From an uncultured Bacteroidota bacterium (lineage in GTDB: Bacteria > Bacteroidota > Bacteroidia > Bacteroidales > P3), in the NCBI GenBank assembly GCA_902775135.1, contig CACYKY010000002.1:1-64000 (forward strand): DNA of 64,000 nucleotides, read 5' to 3'. The notes below the pieces were generated by a model. It did not search any database and was not told the origin of the DNA. It saw only the letters and a list, made by a program, of their open reading frames with translations. Numbering within the stretch: position 1 is the stretch's first letter; each line of letters starts with the position of its first letter. Shown in pieces: positions 33,916-41,147 of this stretch. A program made the translations under genes and the position numbers.

Positions 33916-34752
33916 ATGAATCGTACCCTTTTTAACGGCCGACTGAAGATGGCGGAAATGATTGCGTCCAACTACGACCTGATCCTTATGCTGCCACGGT
34001 TTGGCATCCCTCTGGGATTCGGCGAGAAGAGCGTCAAGGAGGTGTGTCGCGACTGTGGCGTCGACGACCATTTTTTTCTCACGGTTTGCAATATCTACAC
34101 TTTCGACGACTATCGCCCCGACGACGAGGAGGTGTCCCGCATCGACAACCGTCTGGTCGCCGAGCATCTTCGTGCCTCCCACCGCTACTACCTTGAGGAG
34201 CGCCTGCCCCACCTGCAGCACCACCTCGACCATATCACCGAGAAAGCCGGCCAGAGCGGCGAGATCCTCCGCAAATACTATGCCGACTACTGCCGTGAGG
34301 TGTGCGAGCATGTGCGCAAGGAGGAGAAGAATCTCGATCAGATACTGAGCAACGCCTCCACCCATTCGCTGAGCCACTATATGCAGAGTCACGACAATAT
34401 CCGCGACCGCCTCAACGACCTCACTCAGATCATCTACAAGTATCTCCCCGGCGAGCGCCTCAACGAGGAGATGATGGAACTCGTGTTCGACATCCTGCAG
34501 CTGAGTCGCGACCTCGAGAAGCACGCCATGATAGAGGAGCTGCTGCTGGTGCCGCCCGAGGACTACAACCTCAGCGACCGTGAGATGGAGGTCCTCGAAC
34601 TGGTGGCGCAGGGCCTCAGCAGCAAGGAGATCTCCTCGCGCCTCAACATCGCCGTCAATACCGTCAACACCCACCGCAAGAGTATCACCCGCAAGACCGG
34701 CATCAAGAGTGTCGCCGGATTGGCGGTGTACGCCATGTTAAAGAAAAACTAA
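33916..34752 (+). CDS. hemerythrin-like sensor with LuxR-type DNA-binding domain
   Basis: A 278-residue cytoplasmic regulator. The N-terminal 50 residues (LKMAEMIASNYDLILMLPRFGIPLGFGEKS) are typical of a Bacteroidetes LuxR-like family. The middle (about 80-150) has hemerythrin-like His and Glu spacing: HRYYLEERLPHLQHHLDH and CEHVRKEEKN, a possible di-iron or redox sensing site. The C-terminus (about 215-278) is a LuxR helix-turn-helix: LSDREMEVLELVAQGLSSKEIS...VNTHRKSITRKTG. It is divergent from the GH3 operon and six bases before the polyferredoxin gene, so oxygen or redox control of the Tat/ferredoxin genes is the simplest guess. Confidence 0.8.
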   Translation: MNRTLFNGRLKMAEMIASNYDLILMLPRFGIPLGFGEKSVKEVCRDCGVDDHFFLTVCNIYTFDDYRPDDEEVSRIDNRLVAEHLRASHRYYLEERLPHLQHHLDHITEKAGQSGEILRKYYADYCREVCEHVRKEEKNLDQILSNASTHSLSHYMQSHDNIRDRLNDLTQIIYKYLPGERLNEEMMELVFDILQLSRDLEKHAMIEELLLVPPEDYNLSDREMEVLELVAQGLSSKEISSRLNIAVNTVNTHRKSITRKTGIKSVAGLAVYAMLKKN

Positions 34753-34758
34753 CACGCT

Positions 34759-36123
34759 ATGAAATCGTTGAAATACATCCGAATTGCTTTGGCCGCTGTG
34801 GTGCTCTTCAGCATCACCGCGCTCATTCTCGATGTTAGCGAAGGCGCTGTCCTGCGCCATTGGCTGGGATGGATGCCCAAGATGCAGCTGCTGCCCGCCG
34901 TGCTGGCACTCAACGTGGTGGTCGTTGTGGCCATCCTGCTGGTGACCCTCCTCGTCGGCCGCCTCTACTGCTCCATCGTCTGCCCCATGGGCATCTTCCA
35001 GGACATCTTCACCTGGTTCCACAAGCTCATCTTCGGCAAGAAGCGTCCCTTCCGCTACCGCAAACCGCAGAATTGGCTGCGCTATTCGGTGCTGGCGCTC
35101 TTCGTCCTGCTGATGGTCTTCGGGCTCAACGGCATCGCCACCCTCGTGGCCCCCTACAGCGCCTACGCCCGCATGGTGACCCACATTCATGGAACGGGCC
35201 TCGTGCATTGGATTGCCATCGCCACCCTCTGCTGCGTGGGAGTGATGAGCTTCATGTACGGCCGCCTCTGGTGCAACACGCTCTGCCCCGTGGGCTCCTT
35301 GCTAAGCCTTGTCAGCAAATACCGTCTCTTCGGCATCAAAATCGACGCCTCCAAGTGTGGCGGCTGCCGCAAGTGTGAGAAGGGCTGCAAGGCCATGTGC
35401 ATCGATATCGACAATCATACCGTCGACCACTCCCGTTGTGTCGACTGCTGGGCCTGCCTGGCCAACTGCAAGGCCGGAGCCATAGACCTTAAGGCCCTTA
35501 AAGGCCCTAAGGCCCCTAAAGAGCCTAAGGACCTTACCGACCCCTCGCGCCGCAAGTTCGTCGCCACCACCGTCGCTGTCGGCGCCGCCACCGCCCTCCA
35601 TGCGCAGGAGCAGAAACTCGACGGCGGCCTCGCCGTCATCGAGGACAAGCAGGTCCCCGACCGCCAGATGCCCCTCAAGCCCGCCGGCGCCATCAGCCTC
35701 AAGAACTTCAGCTCCCGCTGCACCGCCTGCCAGCTCTGCGTAGGCAAGTGCCCCGAGCACGTGCTGCGTCCCAGCACCTCCCTCTCCTCCCTCATGCAGC
35801 CCTACATGGCTTTCGACCAAGGCTACTGCCGCACGGCATGCACCCGTTGCAGCGAGGTGTGCCCCACCGGAGCCATCCAGCATATCGACAAAGAGCAGAA
35901 GACCGCCATCAGCATCGGCCACGCGGTGGTGCTCAAGGACAACTGCATCTCCTGCGGCACCTGCGCCCGCCATTGCCCCTCGGCGGCCATCAGTATGGTC
36001 GACGGCATCCCCGCCGTCAACGAGAGCCGCTGCCTCGGTTGCGGCGCCTGCGAGTACTACTGCCCCGCACGTCCCATGACGGCCATCTATGTGGAAGGCC
36101 GCGAGCGCCACGTGGAAATCTGA
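34759..36123 (+). CDS. NapH/NapG-like membrane polyferredoxin with an internal twin-arginine motif
   Basis: A 454-residue fusion. Residues 1-180 are a NapH-type membrane domain with about four helices and both CxxxCP motifs (CSIVCP 71-76, CNTLCP 172-177). Two ferredoxin motifs follow (Cys200-214; Cys227-237). A 9-bp repeat encodes the KA-KG-PKA-PKE linker (244-261), then SRRKFVATTVAVGAATA (263-279), like a Tat signal. Four more clusters follow: CTACQLCVGKCP, CTRCSEVCP, CISCGTCARHCP and CLGCGACEYYCP. NapH oxidises quinol and NapG carries electrons in the periplasm; here they are fused. tatA and tatC lie about 2.5 kb downstream. The electron acceptor is unknown. Confidence 0.8.
   Translation: MKSLKYIRIALAAVVLFSITALILDVSEGAVLRHWLGWMPKMQLLPAVLALNVVVVVAILLVTLLVGRLYCSIVCPMGIFQDIFTWFHKLIFGKKRPFRYRKPQNWLRYSVLALFVLLMVFGLNGIATLVAPYSAYARMVTHIHGTGLVHWIAIATLCCVGVMSFMYGRLWCNTLCPVGSLLSLVSKYRLFGIKIDASKCGGCRKCEKGCKAMCIDIDNHTVDHSRCVDCWACLANCKAGAIDLKALKGPKAPKEPKDLTDPSRRKFVATTVAVGAATALHAQEQKLDGGLAVIEDKQVPDRQMPLKPAGAISLKNFSSRCTACQLCVGKCPEHVLRPSTSLSSLMQPYMAFDQGYCRTACTRCSEVCPTGAIQHIDKEQKTAISIGHAVVLKDNCISCGTCARHCPSAAISMVDGIPAVNESRCLGCGACEYYCPARPMTAIYVEGRERHVEI
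35488..35541. repeat. 9-bp repeat translated in frame (polyferredoxin linker)
   Basis: Six consecutive 9-bp units (CTTAAGGCC / CCTAAAGAG type) encode LKA-LKG-PKA-PKE-PKD-LTD. Each unit is three codons, so copy number can change without a frameshift. Confidence 0.8.
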
Positions 36124-36170
36124 GAAAATAATAAAATCGATAAAACAATAATAAAAAAAACTACTCCGCT

Positions 36171-37163
36171 ATGAGCATCAATGTCTCTGAAAAAATCAAC
36201 GAAGCCGTCCGTTATGTCGGCACTTGGAAGTTCTGGAAAGAACTCGTCATTATGATCCTCGGCATGATGGTGTGCGCCGCCGCTGTCTACTATTTCCTGG
36301 TGCCCTCCAAACTCATCATCGGCACCATCTCCGGTCTCTCCATCGTGCTCAACCAGCTGATGGGCAGCGTCCTCAGCCTTGGTACCCTCATCATGATCAT
36401 CAACATCATCCTGCTCATCCTCGCCTTCATCCTCATCGACCGCGAGTTTGGCTTCAAGACGGTCTTCACCGCCCTCATCCTCGGCCCTCTGACCGACTTC
36501 TGGGCATGGATCTTCCCCTGGGATGTCAAGAATTCCGCTGGCGAGTACATCCTCGCTTCCTACAACGATGTCATCAAGGACTATTCCGTCATGGGTGACC
36601 CCTGGCTCGACCTCTGCTGCTTCGTCCTGCTCCTCTCCGCCTCGCAGGCCCTCATGTTCAGCATCAATGCCTCCACCGGCGGCTTGGACATCCTGGCCAA
36701 GATCGTCAACAAGTATCTCCACTTCGACATCGGCGCTTCCGTCTCTGTCGCCGGCGCCGTCATCTGCTGCACCGCTTTCGCCATCAACCCCTTCCGCATG
36801 GTCATCATCGGCCTCATCGGCACCTGGATCAACGGCCTCGTGGTCGACTACTTCACCGCCACCCTCAACAACCACAAGCGCCTCTGCATCGTCTCCAAGG
36901 ATTACGAGCGCATCCGCCAATACATCATCAACGAGCTGCATCGCGGCTGCACCCTCTACGAGGTCACCGGCGGCTACTCCGGCGAGAAGAGCATCGAGCT
37001 CGAGGTGCTGCTCAGCAAGGACGAGTTCAGCAAGATCCTCGCCTGGATGAAGGACGAGAAAATCGAGGCCTTCTCCACCGCCGGCAACGTCAGCGAGGTC
37101 TACGGCTACTGGTCCTCCGGCAAGAAGCGCAAAGCCCGCAAGGAGATCGTAGACAAGCGCTAA
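36171..37163 (+). CDS. YitT family membrane protein (DUF161 + DUF2179)
   Basis: A 330-residue inner-membrane protein with about five or six helices (from LVIMILGMMVCAAAVYYFLV to INGLVVDYFTATL), fitting the YitT repeat domain, and a C-terminal cytoplasmic DUF2179 domain (about 235-310: ELHRGCTLYEVTGGYSG... EVLLSKDEF). A conserved Asn-Ala-Ser-Thr-Gly-Gly-Leu-Asp segment lies near residue 163. The family is widespread with no settled function; transport is suspected. It is 48 bases after the polyferredoxin and shares its operon. Confidence 0.85.
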   Translation: MSINVSEKINEAVRYVGTWKFWKELVIMILGMMVCAAAVYYFLVPSKLIIGTISGLSIVLNQLMGSVLSLGTLIMIINIILLILAFILIDREFGFKTVFTALILGPLTDFWAWIFPWDVKNSAGEYILASYNDVIKDYSVMGDPWLDLCCFVLLLSASQALMFSINASTGGLDILAKIVNKYLHFDIGASVSVAGAVICCTAFAINPFRMVIIGLIGTWINGLVVDYFTATLNNHKRLCIVSKDYERIRQYIINELHRGCTLYEVTGGYSGEKSIELEVLLSKDEFSKILAWMKDEKIEAFSTAGNVSEVYGYWSSGKKRKARKEIVDKR

Positions 37164-37207
37164 CCCATCAAACCCATCAACCCATTAAGCCCATTAAACC
37201 CATAGAT
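37164..37207. repeat. 9-bp repeat spacer before the aldo/keto reductase gene
   Basis: Five units of CCCAT(C/T)AA(A/G) type; the second unit has lost one base. They follow the YitT stop and end just before ATG 37211. The unit is the same as that encoding the fucosidase signal peptide. Confidence 0.75.
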
Positions 37208-37210
37208 ATA

Positions 37211-38599
37211 ATGGACAGAAGACAATTCCTCAAAGGCCTCTCCGGAGCTGTCGTGGCGGGAGCCGCGATGGCCGCCGGATGCGACAACCCCAACAGCGTT
37301 GCCTCCGAGGGCTACACCCCCGGCGAGGTGCCTACCGACAAGATGACCTACCGTCCCGACGCCCACGGCCAGCAGGTGTCGCTCCTGGGTTTCGGCATGA
37401 TGCGTCTGCCCGTCGAAGGCGGCGGCGACCTCCGCAAGAACCCCGACGCCAAACTCGATCAGGAGGCCATCAACCAGATGGTCGACTATGCCATCGCCCA
37501 CGGTGTCAACTACTTCGACACCGCCCCCGTGTATCTCAAAGGCATGTCCGAAGAGGCTACAGGCATCGCCCTCAGCCGCCATCCGCGCGACAAATGGCTC
37601 ATCGCCACCAAGATGTCCAACTTCCGCGACTGGAGCTACGAGGCCAGCATCAAGATGTATCACGACAGTTTCGAGAAACTCCGCGTCGACCACATCGACT
37701 ACTACCTCCTCCACTCCTTCGGAGGGGTCGACAACGGCGTCAGCGACTTCGAGAAACGCTTCGTGGACAACGGCGTCCTCGACTTCCTCCTCAAGGAGCG
37801 CGAGGCCGGCCGCATCCGCAACCTCGGATGGTCGTTCCACGGATTGCAGGAGGAATTCGACAAGGTGGTGGCCCTCCACGACCGCTACCATTGGGACTTC
37901 GCACAGATACAGATGAACTATGTCGACTGGCGCTACGCCCACGAGATAGAACCTGAGAACGTCAACGCCGAGCACCTCTACACCGAGCTCGACCGCCGCG
38001 AGATCCCCATCGTCATCATGGAACCCCTCCTCGGCGGCCGCCTGGGGACGCTCAACGACCACATGGCCTCCATGCTCAAGGAGCGCGAACCCAACCGCTC
38101 CCTCGCCTCCTGGTCCTTCCGCCACCTGGGCATGTATCCGCGCATCATGACGGCCCTCAGCGGCATGAACCTCATGGAGCACCTGCAGGACAATATCCGC
38201 TCCTGCTCGCCCGCCGAGCCGCTGACCGACGACGAGCTGGCCCTCCTCGACCGCGTGGCCGACGAGTTCGCCCATTTCCCCGCCATCCCCTGCACCTCGT
38301 GCCAATACTGCATGCCTTGTCCCTACGGGCTCGACATTCCCGGCATCTTCGCCCACTACAACAAGTGCCTCAACGAAGGCAACATCGCCACCGAGGGCAC
38401 CGTCGAGCAGCGCGAGTTCCGTCGCGCCCGCCGCGCCTACCTCACCTCCTACGACCAAAGCATCGCCCGCCTCCGCCAAGCCGACCATTGCATCAACTGC
38501 GGCGAGTGCCTCACCCATTGCCCCCAGGGCATCAAGATCCCCGAGAAAATGCGCATGATAGAGGATTACACCAACCAACTGAAAGATTCTTTAGTATAA
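37211..38599 (+). CDS. Tat-exported aldo/keto reductase with two iron-sulfur motifs
   Basis: A 462-residue oxidoreductase. The N-terminus MDRRQFLKGLSGAVVAGAAM is a clear Tat signal (RRQFLK) ending AAGC, so it is probably a Tat-exported lipoprotein (Cys24). The aldo/keto reductase barrel (about 50-340) has LLGFGMMRLP, FDTAPVYLKGMSEEATG and the HIDYYLLHSFGG block. The C-terminus carries CTSCQYCMPCPYGLDIP and CINCGECLTHCPQGIKIP, giving a [4Fe-4S] site or sites, as in ferredoxin-linked AKRs. The flanking polyferredoxin could exchange electrons with it. Substrate unknown. tatA and tatC follow, consistent with its export. Confidence 0.88.
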   Translation: MDRRQFLKGLSGAVVAGAAMAAGCDNPNSVASEGYTPGEVPTDKMTYRPDAHGQQVSLLGFGMMRLPVEGGGDLRKNPDAKLDQEAINQMVDYAIAHGVNYFDTAPVYLKGMSEEATGIALSRHPRDKWLIATKMSNFRDWSYEASIKMYHDSFEKLRVDHIDYYLLHSFGGVDNGVSDFEKRFVDNGVLDFLLKEREAGRIRNLGWSFHGLQEEFDKVVALHDRYHWDFAQIQMNYVDWRYAHEIEPENVNAEHLYTELDRREIPIVIMEPLLGGRLGTLNDHMASMLKEREPNRSLASWSFRHLGMYPRIMTALSGMNLMEHLQDNIRSCSPAEPLTDDELALLDRVADEFAHFPAIPCTSCQYCMPCPYGLDIPGIFAHYNKCLNEGNIATEGTVEQREFRRARRAYLTSYDQSIARLRQADHCINCGECLTHCPQGIKIPEKMRMIEDYTNQLKDSLV

Positions 38600-38617
38600 C
38601 CGAAACAACCCCCAATT

Positions 38618-38647
38618 TGTAGAGACGCAGCGTGCTGCGTCTCTACA
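38618..38647. repeat. perfect palindrome, dispersed-repeat type
   Basis: Fourteen-base arms starting TGTAGAGACGCAGC, two-base centre. Palindromes of this AGAGACG...CGTCTCT form occur as dispersed repeats in Bacteroidetes and cyanobacteria (from memory). No T-run, so probably not a simple terminator. Confidence 0.65.
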
Positions 38648-38684
38648 GAAGGATTAATAATTGCAAAAGAAAATATATTAGTAT

Positions 38685-38909
38685 ATGAACCTGTTAATGA
38701 TTGGCACCTGGGAGATTATCGTCATCGTCCTCATCATCCTGCTGCTCTTCGGCGGCAAGAAGATTCCCGAATTGATGAAGGGTGTCGGCAAGGGCGTGAA
38801 GAGTTTCAAGGACGGCATGAACGGCGTTGAAGACGCTGACCGCGACCATCGTGGAGCGAACGGCGTCGACGAGGTGAAAAAAGAGGATGAGAAAAGCGAA
38901 ACGAAATAA
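38685..38909 (+). CDS. tatA: Tat translocase subunit TatA
   Basis: A 74-residue protein with one N-terminal membrane helix (WEIIVIVLIILLLF), the FGGKKIPELMKGVGKGVKSFK hinge and amphipathic helix, and an acidic/basic tail, all typical of TatA. It forms the variable-size pore for folded proteins. It lies 85 bases after the Tat-dependent aldo/keto reductase and just before tatC. No tatB is seen, usual for Bacteroidetes, in which a TatA-type protein serves both roles. Confidence 0.93.
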   Translation: MNLLMIGTWEIIVIVLIILLLFGGKKIPELMKGVGKGVKSFKDGMNGVEDADRDHRGANGVDEVKKEDEKSETK

Positions 38910-38910
38910 T

Positions 38911-38938
38911 ATTCAATTTTCAATTCTCAATTTTCAAT
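38911..38938. repeat. 7-bp repeat spacer between tatA and tatC
   Basis: Four exact 7-bp units of TTTCAAT type. The spacer is open in the tatC frame back to the tatA stop codon and contains no ATG. Confidence 0.75.
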
Positions 38939-38942
38939 TTCC

Positions 38943-39635
38943 TTGACCTTCTGGGACCACCTCGATGCTTTGCGTCGACACATCTGGCGCATGCTTGTGG
39001 CCGCATTGGTGGCCATGGTGGTTTGTTTCTGCTTCAAGGAGACGCTCTTCGACATCGTGCTCTATCCAAAGCCCGACTTCCTCAACCTCATCAATGTCGA
39101 CATCGCCCAGCAGTTCCTCACCCACATGCGGGTGGCCCTGTTGGCAGGCTTGCTCATCGTGGCACCCTATCTCATCTACGAGCTTTTCGCCTTCGTGGCC
39201 CCCGGCCTCTATGCCGCCGAGCGCCGCGTGGTGGTACGCGCCCTCTTCGGCGCCTGCCTGCTGTTCTACTGTGGTGTGGCTCTCAACTACTTCATTATCT
39301 TTCCTTTTACGGTGCGTTTCCTCGGTTCCTACCAGGTGAGTGCCGAAGTGCCCAACCTCATATCCCTCACCTCCTATGTCGACCTCCTCATGGTGATGAG
39401 CTTCGTCATGGGAGTGGTCTTCGAGTTGCCCGTGCTTTGCTGGCTGCTGGCCAAGATGGGGGTGCTCCAGGCCTCCTTCATGGCGCGCTACCGCAGACAT
39501 GCCGTTGTGGTCATCCTCATCATCGGCGCCGTCATCACCCCCACCGGCGACCCCTTCACCCTCTCGCTGGTGTCCGTCCCCATCTACCTGCTCTACGAAC
39601 TCAGCATCCTGATTGTCAAGCGGACAAACAAATAA
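38943..39635 (+). CDS. tatC: Tat translocase subunit TatC (TTG start)
   Basis: The substrate-binding core of the Tat system, 230 residues with six helices. TFWDHLDALRRHIWRMLVAA at the start, FVAPGLYAAERR near residue 80 and the GDPFTLSLVSVPIYLLYE end are family motifs. No ATG exists between the tatA stop and TFWDHL; TTG at 38943 is the only reasonable start, directly after the 7-bp repeat. Other TatC proteins begin at about this point, so nothing seems to be missing. tatA and tatC are in the same frame, separated by one stop and the repeat. Confidence 0.92.
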   Translation: MTFWDHLDALRRHIWRMLVAALVAMVVCFCFKETLFDIVLYPKPDFLNLINVDIAQQFLTHMRVALLAGLLIVAPYLIYELFAFVAPGLYAAERRVVVRALFGACLLFYCGVALNYFIIFPFTVRFLGSYQVSAEVPNLISLTSYVDLLMVMSFVMGVVFELPVLCWLLAKMGVLQASFMARYRRHAVVVILIIGAVITPTGDPFTLSLVSVPIYLLYELSILIVKRTNK

Positions 39636-39646
39636 AACCGTCAACC

Positions 39647-40186
39647 ATGAAAAAGACCTTCCTCTTCGTGCTCTCGTTCTTTGTGGCCAATATGGCTTTC
39701 TCGCAATGTGCCGAGTCGCTCAAGCAGTACGCCGCACGCTATCCCCAAGCGGAGCCTGCCGACCTCTACAAGCTTGTCTTCCAGGACCTCTACGGCCCTG
39801 GACATCTGCTCACCGACTCCGCCGCCGCCGCCCGCTACATCGGCCGCGAGGTGCAGGAGATGGACGCCTCCGCCTACCCCCAATACCCCCGCAACATCGA
39901 CGAAGGCCCCTTCCCGCTCTACGAATACACGCTGTGCGACAGCAATTTCGTGCGGGTGAACCTCATCCTTGTCAAACGTGGAATCATCTCACTCCCTGAG
40001 CTCGTCTCCGCCGTCATGCGGAGCACCGAGGGTATGGTTACCCCTGACGCCAAGTACGTTATGAGCCACAGCGCCGCCTTCAAGGCCGCCTACGACCCCC
40101 ACTACCGCATTGTCCGACGCGACATCTTCGAGCGCGAGATGCTCCTGCGCATCGGTATCTCCCTCATTGTCAGCCCCGTCCACTAG
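39647..40186 (+). CDS. secreted protein, unknown function
   Basis: A 179-residue protein with a signal peptide (MKKTFLFVLSFFVANMAFSQ), 11 bases after tatC. Motifs DLYKLVFQDLYGPGHLL and ALMRSTEG-like VMRSTEGMVTPDAKYVMSHS recall a small uncharacterised Bacteroidetes family with a conserved GPGHLL. The signal looks Sec-type (no twin Arg), so it is not an evident Tat substrate. Its last 198 bases overlap the convergent DUF6266 frame. Function not known. Confidence 0.6.
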   Translation: MKKTFLFVLSFFVANMAFSQCAESLKQYAARYPQAEPADLYKLVFQDLYGPGHLLTDSAAAARYIGREVQEMDASAYPQYPRNIDEGPFPLYEYTLCDSNFVRVNLILVKRGIISLPELVSAVMRSTEGMVTPDAKYVMSHSAAFKAAYDPHYRIVRRDIFEREMLLRIGISLIVSPVH

Positions 40187-40810
40187 ACTTCCCAGGTAGC
40201 TGCTCGCCGACGCGCGACCCAGATAGTCGCGCACGAAGCAGTAGAAATGCACCTCCTTGCCCGCCCATTCGTCTGGCAGACAGAAGGCCACCTTCTGCCT
40301 GCGACGCAGCGTGGGCGCCGAGAGGCAGTAGTCGTTCATCTCCGGACACAGCGCCAGCACATACACCTCGTCGTCGCTGTCGGCACGTGCATGCAGCGGA
40401 TTGCGTTCGAAGGTGCCGCTCACGCAGCCGTTCCGCACCTCCAACGTGCTGAATTCCACCGGTGCTATAGGTCCTTCGGCCACCACCATCGAGGCATAAT
40501 CCACCTGCAGGCGCCCCTCGCCGTCGAGCGAGAAACAGGAGTGGTTCAGCTGCACCATGCGGTTGCACTCCGTCATCCCCAGATCCATTGCTACCGTCCT
40601 GAGACTCAGGCGCAAAACATACGACAGCCTTCCGGCGAAGCGCACCGCCTCGCGGAAGACTTCGCGGTTCATCTGCTGCGCTTCCGTGCGTGGATTCTTC
40701 ACAAACACGGGCTTTGCCCGCACGCACCATTTCCCACGCCATTCATATCCAATAACCGTTCCCACCGATCCCCGGTAGGCGTCGTTGATGCCAAATCGCT
40801 GTTTCGCCAT
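39989..40810 (-). CDS. DUF6266 family protein with a run-on C-terminus
   Basis: A 273-residue frame. Residues 1-205 fit DUF6266: MAKQRFGINDAYRGSVGTVIGYEWRGKWCVRAKP, then NPRTEAQQMNREVFREAVRF, and a last strand ending RASASSYLGS. Relatives usually stop a few residues after this point. Here the frame continues about 66 residues as antisense of the convergent gene (39989-40186), a low-complexity Gly/Val/Asp stretch that looks non-native. Either the stop was lost or an unseen event fused the ends. DUF6266 proteins have no known function but often occur in many copies in Bacteroidetes. Confidence 0.65.
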   Translation of the reverse strand: MAKQRFGINDAYRGSVGTVIGYEWRGKWCVRAKPVFVKNPRTEAQQMNREVFREAVRFAGRLSYVLRLSLRTVAMDLGMTECNRMVQLNHSCFSLDGEGRLQVDYASMVVAEGPIAPVEFSTLEVRNGCVSGTFERNPLHARADSDDEVYVLALCPEMNDYCLSAPTLRRRQKVAFCLPDEWAGKEVHFYCFVRDYLGRASASSYLGSLVDGADNEGDTDAQEHLALEDVASDNAVVGVVGGLEGGAVAHNVLGVRGNHTLGAPHDGGDELRE

Positions 40811-40908
40811 ACGCCAAAAATCTTTTCAAGGTTAATAACTCACCTCTATTACGCAAAATCAGCCCAAATATTGCCCTGCTAGAAAACTTTTTCAACTTTT
40901 TAACATTT

Positions 40909-40997
40909 CCTTACGAAAACCTTACTATCTCCCATCTCGGTAGTACATAATAAGGAGATAGTAAGTAGATTATAAGGAGATGGGTAGGAGATGGTCT
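40909..40997. repeat. two-armed 11-bp repeat element
   Basis: Left arm: three 11-bp units from 40909 (CCTTACTATCT type). Right arm: four 11-bp units from 40954 (GGAGATAGTAA type), inverted. CTTACTATCTCC (40921-40932) pairs exactly with GGAGATAGTAAG (40954-40965). The rest of the 40811-41147 spacer has only the -7 box at 41103. Confidence 0.7.
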
Positions 40998-41102
40998 TGG
41001 TTGATGGTTGATTTTCAAGAGGTTCGGGGTGGTTGGAAGAGGGGGTTGAAATGATGGGGATATTATTTTTTGCGCATCGATGGATAATTCATTTTTTTTG
41101 TT

Positions 41103-41111
41103 TATTTTTGC
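41103..41111 (+). promoter_or_regulatory. -7 box upstream of the alkaline phosphatase
   Basis: TATTTTTGC fits TAnnTTTG, 36 bases before the ATG at 41148, in a very AT-rich stretch. Confidence 0.55.
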
Positions 41112-41147
41112 AATCTATTTAATGTATATATATAAAAATGTTACGAT

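Noticed and set aside
38618..38647. Terminator between the aldo/keto reductase and tatA
   Set aside because: A perfect palindrome but followed by AGAAGG, not T; the form suits a dispersed repeat.
39023..39646. A long frame running through tatC into the 39647 gene as one protein
   Set aside because: The part before 39647 is an out-of-frame shadow of tatC; the ATG at 39647 starts a normal signal peptide.
40811..41147. Small RNA in the spacer before the phosphatase
   Set aside because: The 11-bp two-armed repeat accounts for the structure; no promoter-terminator pair surrounds it.
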